From: Proluteimonas flavola
Lineage (GTDB): Bacteria; Pseudomonadota; Gammaproteobacteria; Xanthomonadales; Xanthomonadaceae
Direction: 5' to 3'
DNA length: 64,000 nucleotides
NCBI RefSeq assembly: GCF_021191705.1
Contig: NZ_JAIWPU010000013.1
Span: forward strand, 62,001 to 126,000
The stretch's first letter is position 1, and each line of letters begins with the position of its first letter. Below the pieces are notes generated by a model that worked only from the letters and a program-made list of their open reading frames with translations, ran no database searches and was not told where the DNA came from. Shown one piece after another: positions 30,989-38,934 of this stretch. Position numbers and translations under genes: made by a program.

Positions 30989-32185
30989 TCAGCCCAGCGT
31001 GTCGCCGGGCACGCGGATCGCGCCTTCCATCAGCACGCGCGCCGAGCGCGACATGATCGCCTTGGAAACGGTCCACTGGCCGTCGACCTCCACCGCTTCG
31101 GCACCGACGCGCAAGATGCCTGAAGGATGCCCGAAGCGCACCGACGTGCGCGCGCCGCCGCCCGCCGCGAGATTCACCAGCGTGCCGGGGATCGCCGCCG
31201 CGGTGCCGATCGCGACCGCCGCCGTGCCCATCATCGCGTGGTGCAGCTTGCCCATGGACAGCGCGCGGACCAGCAGATCGATGTCGCCGGCCGCGATGGC
31301 CTTGCCGCTCGACACCACGTGATCGCGCGGCGGCGCGACGAACGCGACCTTCGGTGTGTGCTGGCGCTTCGATGCCTCCGACACATCCTTGATCAACCCC
31401 ATGCGCACCGCGCCATGCGCGCGGATCGTCTCGAACATCGCGAGCGCCTTCGCGTCGCCGTTGATCGCGTCCTGCAGCTCGGTGCCGGTGTATCCGATCG
31501 AGGCGGCGTCGACGAAGATCGTCGGGATGCCGGCATCGATCATCGTCGCGCGCAACGTGCCGACGCCCGGCACTTCGAGATCGTCGACGAGGAGGCCGGT
31601 CGGGAACATCGCACCGCCGCCGTCGCCCTCGCCTTCATCGGCGGGATCGACGAATTCCAGCACGATCTCCGCCGCAGGGAAGGCCACGCCGTCGAGTTCG
31701 AAATCGCCGGTTTCCTGCACCTGCCCGTCCGCCACCGGCACGTGCACGATGATGGTCTTGCCGATGTTCGCCTGCCACACGCGCACCGCGACGGTGCCGT
31801 CGTGCGGAATGCGCGCCGGGTCGATGAAACCGTTGGCGATCGCGAACGGACCGACCGCCGTACTGAGGTTGCCGCAGTTGCCGCTCCAGTCGACGAACGC
31901 GCTGTCGATCGACACCTGGCCGTAGAGATAGTCCACATCGTGATCCGGCACCGACGCGGGTCCGATGATCACGCACTTGCTGGTCGACGAAGTCGCGCCG
32001 CCCATGCCGTCGGTGTGCTTGGCATAGAGATCGGGCGACCCGATGACGCGCAGCATCAGCGCATCGCGGGCGGGCCCCGGCGTCTGCGTGGCAGCAGGCA
32101 GGTCTTCGAGGCGGAAGAACACGCCTTTCGAGGTACCGCCGCGCATGTAGGTGGCGGGGATGCGGAGTTGGGGGGCGTGGGTCAT
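30989..32185 (-). CDS. prpF: 2-methylaconitate cis-trans isomerase
   Basis: Isomerase of the PrpF family (diaminopimelate-epimerase-like fold), working with AcnD to turn 2-methylcitrate into 2-methyl-cis-aconitate in propionate breakdown. It has 398 residues. Markers are IPATYMRGGTSKGVFF, TDGMGGATSSTSKC, FVDWSGNCGNLSTAVG (cysteine-containing active-site region) and SVRFGHPSGILRVG. The ATG at 32185 leads directly into the conserved N-terminus. It lies downstream of acnD with a 97-bp gap. Confidence 0.96.
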   Translation of the reverse strand: MTHAPQLRIPATYMRGGTSKGVFFRLEDLPAATQTPGPARDALMLRVIGSPDLYAKHTDGMGGATSSTSKCVIIGPASVPDHDVDYLYGQVSIDSAFVDWSGNCGNLSTAVGPFAIANGFIDPARIPHDGTVAVRVWQANIGKTIIVHVPVADGQVQETGDFELDGVAFPAAEIVLEFVDPADEGEGDGGGAMFPTGLLVDDLEVPGVGTLRATMIDAGIPTIFVDAASIGYTGTELQDAINGDAKALAMFETIRAHGAVRMGLIKDVSEASKRQHTPKVAFVAPPRDHVVSSGKAIAAGDIDLLVRALSMGKLHHAMMGTAAVAIGTAAAIPGTLVNLAAGGGARTSVRFGHPSGILRVGAEAVEVDGQWTVSKAIMSRSARVLMEGAIRVPGDTLG

Positions 32186-32228
32186 CGGGAGTCGCCTATT
32201 CGTGATGTCTTTCGTCTGGAACTGCTTT

Positions 32229-32278
32229 GCCCCCCTCTCCCCCGGCGGGCACGTAGTCCCGCAATGGGGGGAGGGGCT
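32229..32278. repeat. Inverted repeat in the acnD-prpF gap
   Basis: A C-run block (GCCCCCCTCTCCCCC, from 32229) faces a G-run block (GGGGGGAGGGGC, to about 32277). Pairing is imperfect but could form a stem inside the acnD-prpF mRNA. Confidence 0.4.
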
Positions 32279-32282
32279 CAGA

Positions 32283-34880
32283 TCACGCGGCTTTTGACGA
32301 CTCCAGAAAATCCTGCGCAAACCGCTGCAGCACACCACCCGCTTCGTAGATCGAGACTTCTTCCGCAGTATCGAGACGGCAGATCACCGGCACCGACAGC
32401 TGCGTGCCGTCATGGCGGTGGATCACCAGCGTGAGCATCGCGCGCGGGGTACGGTCGCCGGTGACGTCGAAGGTTTCGGTGCCGTCGATGCCGAGCGTCA
32501 GGCGGGTCACGCCGGGCTGGAACTCCAGCGGCAGCACGCCCATGCCGATCAGGTTGGTGCGGTGGATGCGCTCGAAGCCCTCGGCGACGATCGCTTCCAC
32601 GCCCGCCAGACGCACGCCCTTGGCCGCCCAGTCGCGCGAGCTGCCCTGGCCGTAGTCGGCGCCGGCGATGATCACCAGCGGCTGCTTGCGGTCCATGTAG
32701 GTCTCGATCGCCTCCCACATGCGGACCACCGCGCCTTCGGGCTCGATGCGCGCCAGCGAGCCCTGCCGCACCGTGCCGTCGACGATCGCCATCTCGTTGA
32801 CGAGCTTCGGATTGGCGAACGTGGCGCGCTGCGCGGTCAGGTGGTCGCCGCGATGCGTCGCGTAGGAATTGAAGTCCTCTTCCGGCACGCCCATCTTCGC
32901 GAGGTACTCGCCGGCCGCGCTGTCGGCCATGATCGCGTTCGACGGCGAAAGATGATCGGTGGTGATGTTGTCGCCGAGCACCGCGAGCGGACGCATGCCG
33001 GTCAGCGTGCGCGCGCCGGCCAGCGCACCTTCCCAGTACGGCGGACGCCGGATGTAGGTGCTCATCTCGCGCCAGTCGTACAGCGGCGCGACGCGCTCGC
33101 CGGTGTCGATGTGCAGCTTGAACATCGGGCCATAGACGGCGCGGAACTGTTCCGGCTTGACACTGGCTTTGACCACGGCGTCGATTTCCTCATCGGACGG
33201 CCAGAGATCCTTGAGCGTCACCGCGTTGCCGTCGTGGTCGATGCCGAGCACGTCCTTCTCGATGTCGAAGCGCACGGTGCCGGCGATCGCATAGGCGATC
33301 ACCAGCGGCGGCGACGCGAGGAAGGCCTGCTTGGCGTAAGGATGGATGCGGCCGTCGAAATTGCGGTTGCCGCTGAGCACGGCGGTCGCGTACAGATCGC
33401 GGTCGATGATCTCCTGCTGGATCAATGGGTCCAGCGCGCCGCTCATGCCATTGCAGGTAGTGCAGGCGAAGGCGACGATGCCGAAACCGAGCTGCTCGAG
33501 ATCCGGCAGCAGGCCGCTTTCTTCGAGATACAGCTGCACAGCCTTGGACCCCGGCGCGAGCGAACTTTTGACCCACGGCTTGCGCGTCAGGCCGCGCGCG
33601 TTCGCGTTGCGGGCCAGCAGCGCGGCGGCGATGACGTTGCGCGGGTTCGAGGTGTTCGTGCAGCTGGTGATCGCAGCGATGATCACCGCGCCGTCGGGCA
33701 TGGTGCCGTCGGTCGGCATCTCCCACGCGCCGGCAATGCCGCTGGCGGCGAGATCGCTGGTTGCCACACGCTTGTGCGGGTTCGACGGGCCGGCCATGTT
33801 GCGCACCACGCTCGACAGGTCGAAATGCAGCGTGCGCACGTACTCTGCGCTGGCGAGCGAATCGGCCCACAGGCCGGCGGCCTTGGCATAGGTCTCGACC
33901 AGCGCGACCTGGATGTCCTCGCGGCCGGTCAGGCGCAGATAGTCGAGGGTGTTGTCGTCGATGAAGAACATCGCGGCGGTCGCGCCGTACTCCGGCGCCA
34001 TGTTGGAGATCGTCGCGCGATCGCCGACCGACAGCGCAGCCGCGCCCGGGCCGCGGAATTCCAGATACGCGCCGACGACCTTCGACTTGCGCAGGAATTC
34101 GGTGAGCGCCAGCACGACGTCGGTCGCGGTGATGCCCGGACCGGGACGCCCCGCGAGTTCGACGCCGACGATCTCCGGCGTGCGCATCCACGAGGCGCGG
34201 CCGAGCATGACGTTCTCGGCTTCGAGTCCGCCGACGCCGATCGCGATCACGCCCAGCGCATCGACGTGCGGCGTGTGACTGTCAGTCCCGACGCAGGTGT
34301 CCGGGAACGCGACGCCGTCCTGGACGTAAACCACCGGCGACATCTTCTCCAGATTGATCTGGTGCATGATCCCGTTGCCCGGCGGAATCACCTCGACGTT
34401 GTGGAACGCGAGTTTGGTCCAGTCGATGAAGTGGAAACGGTCGGCATTGCGACGGTCTTCGATCGTGCGGTTCTTCGCGAAGGCATCCGGGTCATAGCCG
34501 CCGCATTCCACCGCCAGCGAGTGGTCGACGATCAGTTGCACCGGCACGACCGGATTGACCTTTGCCGGGTCGCCGCCCTGATCGGCGATCGCATCGCGCA
34601 GACCCGCGAGATCGACCAGCGCGGTCTGGCCGAGGATGTCGTGACAGACCACGCGCGCCGGATACCACGGGAAGTCGATGTCCTGGCGCAGTTCGATCAA
34701 CTGCCGCAGCGCGTCGTCGAGCTGCGCGGGATCGCAGCGCCGCACCAGATTCTCGGCGTGCACGCGTGCGGTGTAGGACATGCGATCAAACGCGCCGGGC
34801 ACCAGCGCGTCGACGGCCGCGCGCGCGTCGAACCAGTCGAGTTGCGTGCCGGGAAGGGGTTTGCGGTGCTGGCTGTTCAT
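32283..34880 (-). CDS. acnD: Fe/S-dependent 2-methylcitrate dehydratase
   Basis: Aconitase-family enzyme of 865 residues that dehydrates 2-methylcitrate and replaces the iron-free PrpD when PrpF is present. The 4Fe-4S cysteines are seen in AITSCTNTSNPRNVI and ACTTCNGMSGAL. Substrate- and domain-specific parts include LIVDHSLAVECGG, GIMHQINLEKMSPVV, VGTDSHTPHVDALG and the swivel-domain GADYGQGSSRDWAAKG. The adjacency of prpF decides AcnD over AcnA. It starts at 34880; the upstream gap to prpC holds a repeat. Confidence 0.95.
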   Translation of the reverse strand: MNSQHRKPLPGTQLDWFDARAAVDALVPGAFDRMSYTARVHAENLVRRCDPAQLDDALRQLIELRQDIDFPWYPARVVCHDILGQTALVDLAGLRDAIADQGGDPAKVNPVVPVQLIVDHSLAVECGGYDPDAFAKNRTIEDRRNADRFHFIDWTKLAFHNVEVIPPGNGIMHQINLEKMSPVVYVQDGVAFPDTCVGTDSHTPHVDALGVIAIGVGGLEAENVMLGRASWMRTPEIVGVELAGRPGPGITATDVVLALTEFLRKSKVVGAYLEFRGPGAAALSVGDRATISNMAPEYGATAAMFFIDDNTLDYLRLTGREDIQVALVETYAKAAGLWADSLASAEYVRTLHFDLSSVVRNMAGPSNPHKRVATSDLAASGIAGAWEMPTDGTMPDGAVIIAAITSCTNTSNPRNVIAAALLARNANARGLTRKPWVKSSLAPGSKAVQLYLEESGLLPDLEQLGFGIVAFACTTCNGMSGALDPLIQQEIIDRDLYATAVLSGNRNFDGRIHPYAKQAFLASPPLVIAYAIAGTVRFDIEKDVLGIDHDGNAVTLKDLWPSDEEIDAVVKASVKPEQFRAVYGPMFKLHIDTGERVAPLYDWREMSTYIRRPPYWEGALAGARTLTGMRPLAVLGDNITTDHLSPSNAIMADSAAGEYLAKMGVPEEDFNSYATHRGDHLTAQRATFANPKLVNEMAIVDGTVRQGSLARIEPEGAVVRMWEAIETYMDRKQPLVIIAGADYGQGSSRDWAAKGVRLAGVEAIVAEGFERIHRTNLIGMGVLPLEFQPGVTRLTLGIDGTETFDVTGDRTPRAMLTLVIHRHDGTQLSVPVICRLDTAEEVSIYEAGGVLQRFAQDFLESSKAA

Positions 34881-34916
34881 GGCTGGCGTTTCAGATAGAA
34901 GAAAATGTATCGACCG

Positions 34917-35027
34917 TCATCCCCGCGAAGGCGGGGATCCAGCGACTTCAAGCTGCTGGCGCAAAGGCGCTGGATTGAACAGCCGTTCGGCTGTTGAAAA
35001 ACGCTTCCGCGTTCGCGGGAATGACGG
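34917..35027. repeat. Degenerate CGCGAA-core palindrome between prpC and acnD
   Basis: Begins CGTCATCCCCGCGAAGGCGG and ends with CGCGTTCGCGGGAATGACG, the same ends as the palindrome at 36285-36369 but with an unrelated, partly palindromic centre (CAGCCGTTCGGCTG). A diverged copy of the same dispersed family. Confidence 0.6.
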
Positions 35028-35036
35028 GCCGTGGTC

Positions 35037-36194
35037 TTACTTCCGCTCGTCGATCGGCACGAACGCCTGGTCCTCCGGACCGGTGTAGTTCGCGCTCGGG
35101 CGGATGATCTTGCCGTCGATGCGCTGCTCGATGACGTGCGCGCTCCAGCCGGCGGTGCGGGCGATGACGAACAGCGGGGTGAACATCGCAGTCGGCACGC
35201 CCATCATGTGGTAGCTCACCGCGCTGAACCAGTCGAGGTTCGGGAACATCTTCTTGATGTCCCACATCACCGTCTCCAGGCGCTCGGCGATGTCGTACAT
35301 CTTGCGGCTGCCGACCTCGTCGGACAGTTCGCGCGACACGTCCTTGATGACCTCGTTGCGCGGATCGCTGACGGTGTAGACCGGATGGCCGAAGCCGATG
35401 ATCACTTCCTTCTTCTCGACGCGCGCCCTGATGTCGGCTTCCGCCTCGTCGGGGGTGTCGTAGCGCTTCTGCACTTCGAACGCGACTTCGTTCGCGCCGC
35501 CGTGCTTGGGGCCACGCAGCGCGCCGATGCCACCGGTGATGCACGAATACATATCGCTGCCGGTGCCGGCGATGACGCGGCTGGCGAAGGTCGACGCGTT
35601 GAACTCGTGCTCGGCGTAGAGGATCAGCGAAGTGTGCATCGCCTTGACCCAGGACTCGCGCGGCTCGAAGCCGTGCAGCAGGTGCAGGAAGTGTCCGCCG
35701 ATCGAATCGTCATCGGTCTCGACGTCGATCGCGCGGCCGTTGTGGCTCCAGTGGTACCAGTACAGCAGCATCGAACCCAGGCAGGCCATCAGCTTGTCGG
35801 CGATGTCGCGCGCGCCGGGATGGTTGTGGTCGTCCTTCTCCGGCTGCACGCAGCCGAGCACCGACACGCCGGTGCGCATGACATCCATCGGATGCGCCGA
35901 CGGCGGCAGTTCCTCGAGCGCGGCCTTGACCGCCGCCGGGATGCCGCGCAGGGACTTCAGCTTGGCCTTGTAGCCGCGCAGTTCCGCTTCGGTCGGCAGC
36001 TTGCCGTGGACCAGCAGATAGGCGATCTCCTCGAACTCGCTCGTGCGTGCGAGATCGAGGATGTCGTAGCCGCGGTAATGCAGGTCGTTGCCGCTGCGGC
36101 CGACGGTGCACAGCGCGGTGTTGCCGGCGGCCGTGCCGCTCAGCGCGACGGACTTCTTCGGCTTGAAGCCGGGGGCGGTGGTGGTCTCGCTCAT
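35037..36194 (-). CDS. prpC: 2-methylcitrate synthase
   Basis: Condenses propionyl-CoA with oxaloacetate to 2-methylcitrate, first step of the cycle, cytoplasmic, 385 residues. Citrate-synthase catalytic residues are visible: His in [11 protein letters not shown], His in [12 protein letters not shown] and Asp in [11 protein letters not shown]. The start of the conserved fold, [16 protein letters not shown], and RGYDILDLA fit PrpC and not GltA. It is upstream of acnD and downstream of prpB, in one direction, with repeat-bearing gaps on both sides. Confidence 0.96.
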   Translation of the reverse strand: MSETTTAPGFKPKKSVALSGTAAGNTALCTVGRSGNDLHYRGYDILDLARTSEFEEIAYLLVHGKLPTEAELRGYKAKLKSLRGIPAAVKAALEELPPSAHPMDVMRTGVSVLGCVQPEKDDHNHPGARDIADKLMACLGSMLLYWYHWSHNGRAIDVETDDDSIGGHFLHLLHGFEPRESWVKAMHTSLILYAEHEFNASTFASRVIAGTGSDMYSCITGGIGALRGPKHGGANEVAFEVQKRYDTPDEAEADIRARVEKKEVIIGFGHPVYTVSDPRNEVIKDVSRELSDEVGSRKMYDIAERLETVMWDIKKMFPNLDWFSAVSYHMMGVPTAMFTPLFVIARTAGWSAHVIEQRIDGKIIRPSANYTGPEDQAFVPIDERK

Positions 36195-36284
36195 CTCGTA
36201 TCTCCGTTCGGAAGCGTGTCGGCCGCGGATTGACGCGAATCAACACGGATTGAAAGCATGCTCTCGCTGGAACTGTTGTCTGGC

Positions 36285-36369
36285 TCGTCATTCCCGCGAA
36301 AGCGGGGATCCAGTGTCTTCGCATTCAACGCTGGAAGTCGCTGGATCCCCGCTTTCGCGGGGATGACGA
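36285..36369. repeat. Long palindrome between prpB and prpC
   Basis: A 29-bp arm (36285-36313) and its reverse complement (36341-36369) differ at one base; the core is CCGCGAAAGCGGGGATCCAG. Repeats with this core are widespread in intergenic DNA of beta- and gammaproteobacteria. In the prpB-prpC mRNA it would form a very stable hairpin that could separate the stability of the two messages. Confidence 0.75.
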
Positions 36370-36423
36370 TCCCTTCATTACGCACATAACCGCGTTCATC
36401 CGCGAAAATCCGTGGCCAGCACG

Positions 36424-37308
36424 TCACTTCTGAGATGCGAACAGCGCGTCCAGCCGCTGTTCGAAGGCGTGATAGCCGATGCGCTCGTAGAGTTCCTCGC
36501 GGGTCTGCATCGTGTCGACGACGTTCTGCTGATGACCGTCGCGGCGCACCGCGGCGTAGACGTTCTCGGCCGCCTTATTCGCCGCGCGGAACGCCGACAG
36601 CGGGAACAGCTGGATCGCGACGCCCGCCGACGCCAGTTCGTCGCGGGTGAACAGCGGCGTGGCACCGAACTCGGTGATGTTGGCGAGCACCGGCACCTTC
36701 ACCGCATCGACGAAACGGCGGTAGGTGTCGAGGTCGTAGGCGGCCTCGGCGAAGATGCCGTCGGCGCCGGCCTCGACGCAGGCGATGGCGCGTTCGATCG
36801 CGGCGTCGACGCCGTCGACCTGGATCGCATCGGTGCGCGCGATCAGGAAGAAATCGGGGTCGGTCTTCGCATCGGCCGCGGCCTTGACCCGGTCGACCAT
36901 CTCGCCCTGCGACACGATCTCCTTGCCGGGGCGATGGCCGCAGCGCTTGGCGCCGACCTGGTCTTCGATATGGCACGCCGCCGCGCCGGCCTTGATCAGC
37001 GACTTCACGGTGCGCTCGATGTTGAACGCGCTCGCGCCGAAGCCGGTGTCGATGTCGACCAGCAGCGGCAGATCGCAGACGTCTGTGATGCGACGCACGT
37101 CGATCAGCACGTCCTCGAGCGTGTTGATGCCCAGGTCCGGCAGACCCAGCGAACCCGCGGCGACGCCACCGCCCGACAGATAGATCGCCTGGAAACCGGC
37201 GCGCTTGGCCAGCAGCGCGTGGTTGGCGTTGATCGCGCCGATCACCTGCAGCGGCGATTCGGCGGCGAGCGCGGCGCGGAATTTCGCGCCTGCGGAAAGC
37301 GTGGTCAT
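36424..37308 (-). CDS. prpB: Methylisocitrate lyase
   Basis: Cleaves 2-methylisocitrate into pyruvate and succinate, last step of the cycle, cytoplasmic, 294 residues. PEP mutase/isocitrate-lyase family marks are [28 protein letters not shown], and the catalytic-cysteine motif [13 protein letters not shown] (KKCGH type). IARTDA and [11 protein letters not shown] follow. The ATG at 37308 gives [14 protein letters not shown]. It diverges from the HTH-citrate synthase regulator; the operator-like repeat between them lies about 60-90 bp upstream of this start. Confidence 0.96.
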   Translation of the reverse strand: MTTLSAGAKFRAALAAESPLQVIGAINANHALLAKRAGFQAIYLSGGGVAAGSLGLPDLGINTLEDVLIDVRRITDVCDLPLLVDIDTGFGASAFNIERTVKSLIKAGAAACHIEDQVGAKRCGHRPGKEIVSQGEMVDRVKAAADAKTDPDFFLIARTDAIQVDGVDAAIERAIACVEAGADGIFAEAAYDLDTYRRFVDAVKVPVLANITEFGATPLFTRDELASAGVAIQLFPLSAFRAANKAAENVYAAVRRDGHQQNVVDTMQTREELYERIGYHAFEQRLDALFASQK

Positions 37309-37369
37309 GGGTGCGACTCCGGAGCTGCGGTGTACCGCGATGGCGTGCAATCTGGCACCATCCGAATGG

Positions 37370-37396
37370 TTGATCAATCTTGATCGAATCAATCAA
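37370..37396. promoter_or_regulatory. Operator-like repeat between prpB and its divergent regulator
   Basis: A 27-bp AT-rich stretch in otherwise GC-rich DNA. It begins TTGATCAATC and ends GAATCAATCAA, so the outer TTGAT/ATCAA ends are inverted and TTGATC occurs twice directly. It lies in the 104-bp gap between the prpB start and the chosen regulator start, a fitting site for binding by the HTH protein. Confidence 0.5.
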
Positions 37397-37412
37397 TACA
37401 TCGGGATTCACT

Positions 37413-38630
37413 GTGAATGCGAACGATGGCGATCTGATGTCCGCAGCCGAGGCCTGCGCCGCGCTCGGCATCAGTACCGCGACGCTCTACGCCTATGTCA
37501 GCCGCGGCCTGCTGGAGTCGCGCCCCGGCGCCGACCATCGCAGCCGCGTCTACCTGCGCCAGGACGTCGAACGCCTGGCCCAGCGCAAGCGCGCAGGCCG
37601 TGGCGCGGCCCGCGGTGCGGCGCAGAGCCTCGACCGCGGCCTGCCGGTGATGGAAACGCGGATCTCGCTGATCCGGCCCGACAGCCCGTATTACCGCGGG
37701 CGTTCCGCGGTCGCGATGGTCCGCAGCGGCGCCACGCTCGAAGACACCGCGCGATTGCTGTGGGACTGCGGCGATGCCGATCCCTTCGACGCCGCGACCG
37801 CCGACTGGCCCGCGCGCGTCGCCGCGATTGCCGGCGATGCCACCCTGCCACCAATCGAACGCGCGATGGCCGCGATCCCGCTGCTCGCGCCGGACCTGCG
37901 GCATTCGCTGAGCGCCGCGCCCGCGGCCAAGCGCGGCGTCGCGGCGACGCTGCTGCGCCAGAACGCGGCGCTGCTGGTCGCCGGCACACCCGATGCGCGC
38001 CCGGTGCATGTGTTGCTCGCCGATGCCTGGCGTCCCGGTGACGCGGCATTCGCCGATCTGGTGCGCGCGGCGCTGGTGCTGTGCGCGGACCACGAACTCA
38101 ACGTGTCGGCCTTCGCCGCGCGCGTGGTCGCGTCCACCGGCGCGCATCTGCACGCGACCGTCTGCGCGGGCCTCGCGGCGCTGTCGGGGCCACGCCATGG
38201 CGGCGCGACTGCGCGCGCGCATGCGCTGATCCGCGAGGCCTGCGATGCGCCCTCGCCCGCTGCCTTCGTCGCCGAGCGCTGGCAACGCGGCGACGATCTG
38301 CCCGGCTTCCACCACGTGCTGTATCCCGACGGCGATCCGCGCGCCGCCGAAGTGCTGGCGATGTTGCGCGCACGCCATGCGGGCGATGCACGCATGCAGC
38401 AGGTCGAAGCGGTGCTCCACTCCGCGGCCGAGACCAGCGGCCGCCATCCGAACATCGACGGCATGCTCGCGGCGATCTGTTTCGTGCACGGCCTGCCGGC
38501 GACACCGGCGCTGTGCATGTTCGCCGCCGGCCGGCTCGCCGGCTGGCTGGCGCATGCACTGGAGCAACAGGAGCTCGGCAGGCTGATCCGCCCGCGCGCG
38601 CATTACACCGGCGTCGCGCCGGCCGAGTAA
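37413..38630 (+). CDS. MerR-type HTH fused to citrate-synthase-like domain; likely prp regulator
   Basis: About 405 residues in two parts. Residues 8-60 are a MerR/HTH_17-type DNA-binding domain (SAAEACAALGISTATLYAYV, then SRVYLRQDVERLAQRKR). The rest is a citrate/2-methylcitrate synthase domain that keeps the catalytic set: His227 in CADHELNVSAF, His262 in SGPRHGGAT and Asp349 in HPNIDGMLA. It may sense 2-methylcitrate-cycle substrates and control prpBC-acnD-prpF, or still have enzyme activity; both are inference. Start choice: TTG at 37380 would put the operator-like repeat inside the gene; GTG at 37413 or ATG at 37437 are more likely, and I use 37413. It is divergent from prpB and convergent with prpE. 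Confidence 0.85.
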   Translation: MNANDGDLMSAAEACAALGISTATLYAYVSRGLLESRPGADHRSRVYLRQDVERLAQRKRAGRGAARGAAQSLDRGLPVMETRISLIRPDSPYYRGRSAVAMVRSGATLEDTARLLWDCGDADPFDAATADWPARVAAIAGDATLPPIERAMAAIPLLAPDLRHSLSAAPAAKRGVAATLLRQNAALLVAGTPDARPVHVLLADAWRPGDAAFADLVRAALVLCADHELNVSAFAARVVASTGAHLHATVCAGLAALSGPRHGGATARAHALIREACDAPSPAAFVAERWQRGDDLPGFHHVLYPDGDPRAAEVLAMLRARHAGDARMQQVEAVLHSAAETSGRHPNIDGMLAAICFVHGLPATPALCMFAAGRLAGWLAHALEQQELGRLIRPRAHYTGVAPAE

Positions 38631-38647
38631 GCACGCATTTTTTGTGT

Positions 38648-38706
38648 GAGCGCCCTTGGGCGCGATGGGCTTCAACGGGCAAGCCTCATCGCGCCCAAGG
38701 GCGCTC
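38648..38706. repeat. REP-like palindrome (GAGCGCCCTTGGGCGCGATG arms)
   Basis: Perfect 20-bp arms at 38648-38667 and 38687-38706 with a 19-base centre, starting 17 bases after the regulator stop. It shares the GCGCTCCCAC end with the other REP-like copies. Together with the next copy it fills the 304-bp gap between the convergent regulator and prpE; the DNA between the two copies shows nothing else. Confidence 0.75.
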
Positions 38707-38841
38707 CCACGTCAGACTGCGGATGCTCGGCCTGCGTGCACTTTAGGCACCCGTCGCACTTCCTCCAGACAGTCGCGCGTGGGCATATCCGTCCGCGCAC
38801 GCATTCCACGCCCGCCGCGCCTGCGGGATAACAGGAGACTC

Positions 38842-38907
38842 GTGGGAGCGCGCTTGCGCGCGATGAGGCGTTGCCGGGAAAGCCCTCGCGCGCGAGCGCG
38901 CTCCCAC
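38842..38907. repeat. REP-like palindrome (GTGGGAGCGCGCT family), second copy
   Basis: Perfect 13-bp arms at 38842-38854 and 38895-38907, nearly the same as the copy at 4848-4916. Just after it, CTCCCACAATTG is repeated twice in tandem (38901-38924), suggesting a duplication at the element's edge. It is 11 bases from the end of prpE. Confidence 0.72.
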
Positions 38908-38934
38908 AATTGCTCCCACAATTGCTGCGGCGGC

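Noticed and set aside
32283-34880. AcnA-type aconitase of the TCA cycle
   Set aside because: Adjacency to prpF and prpC points to AcnD; the family blocks fit AcnD.
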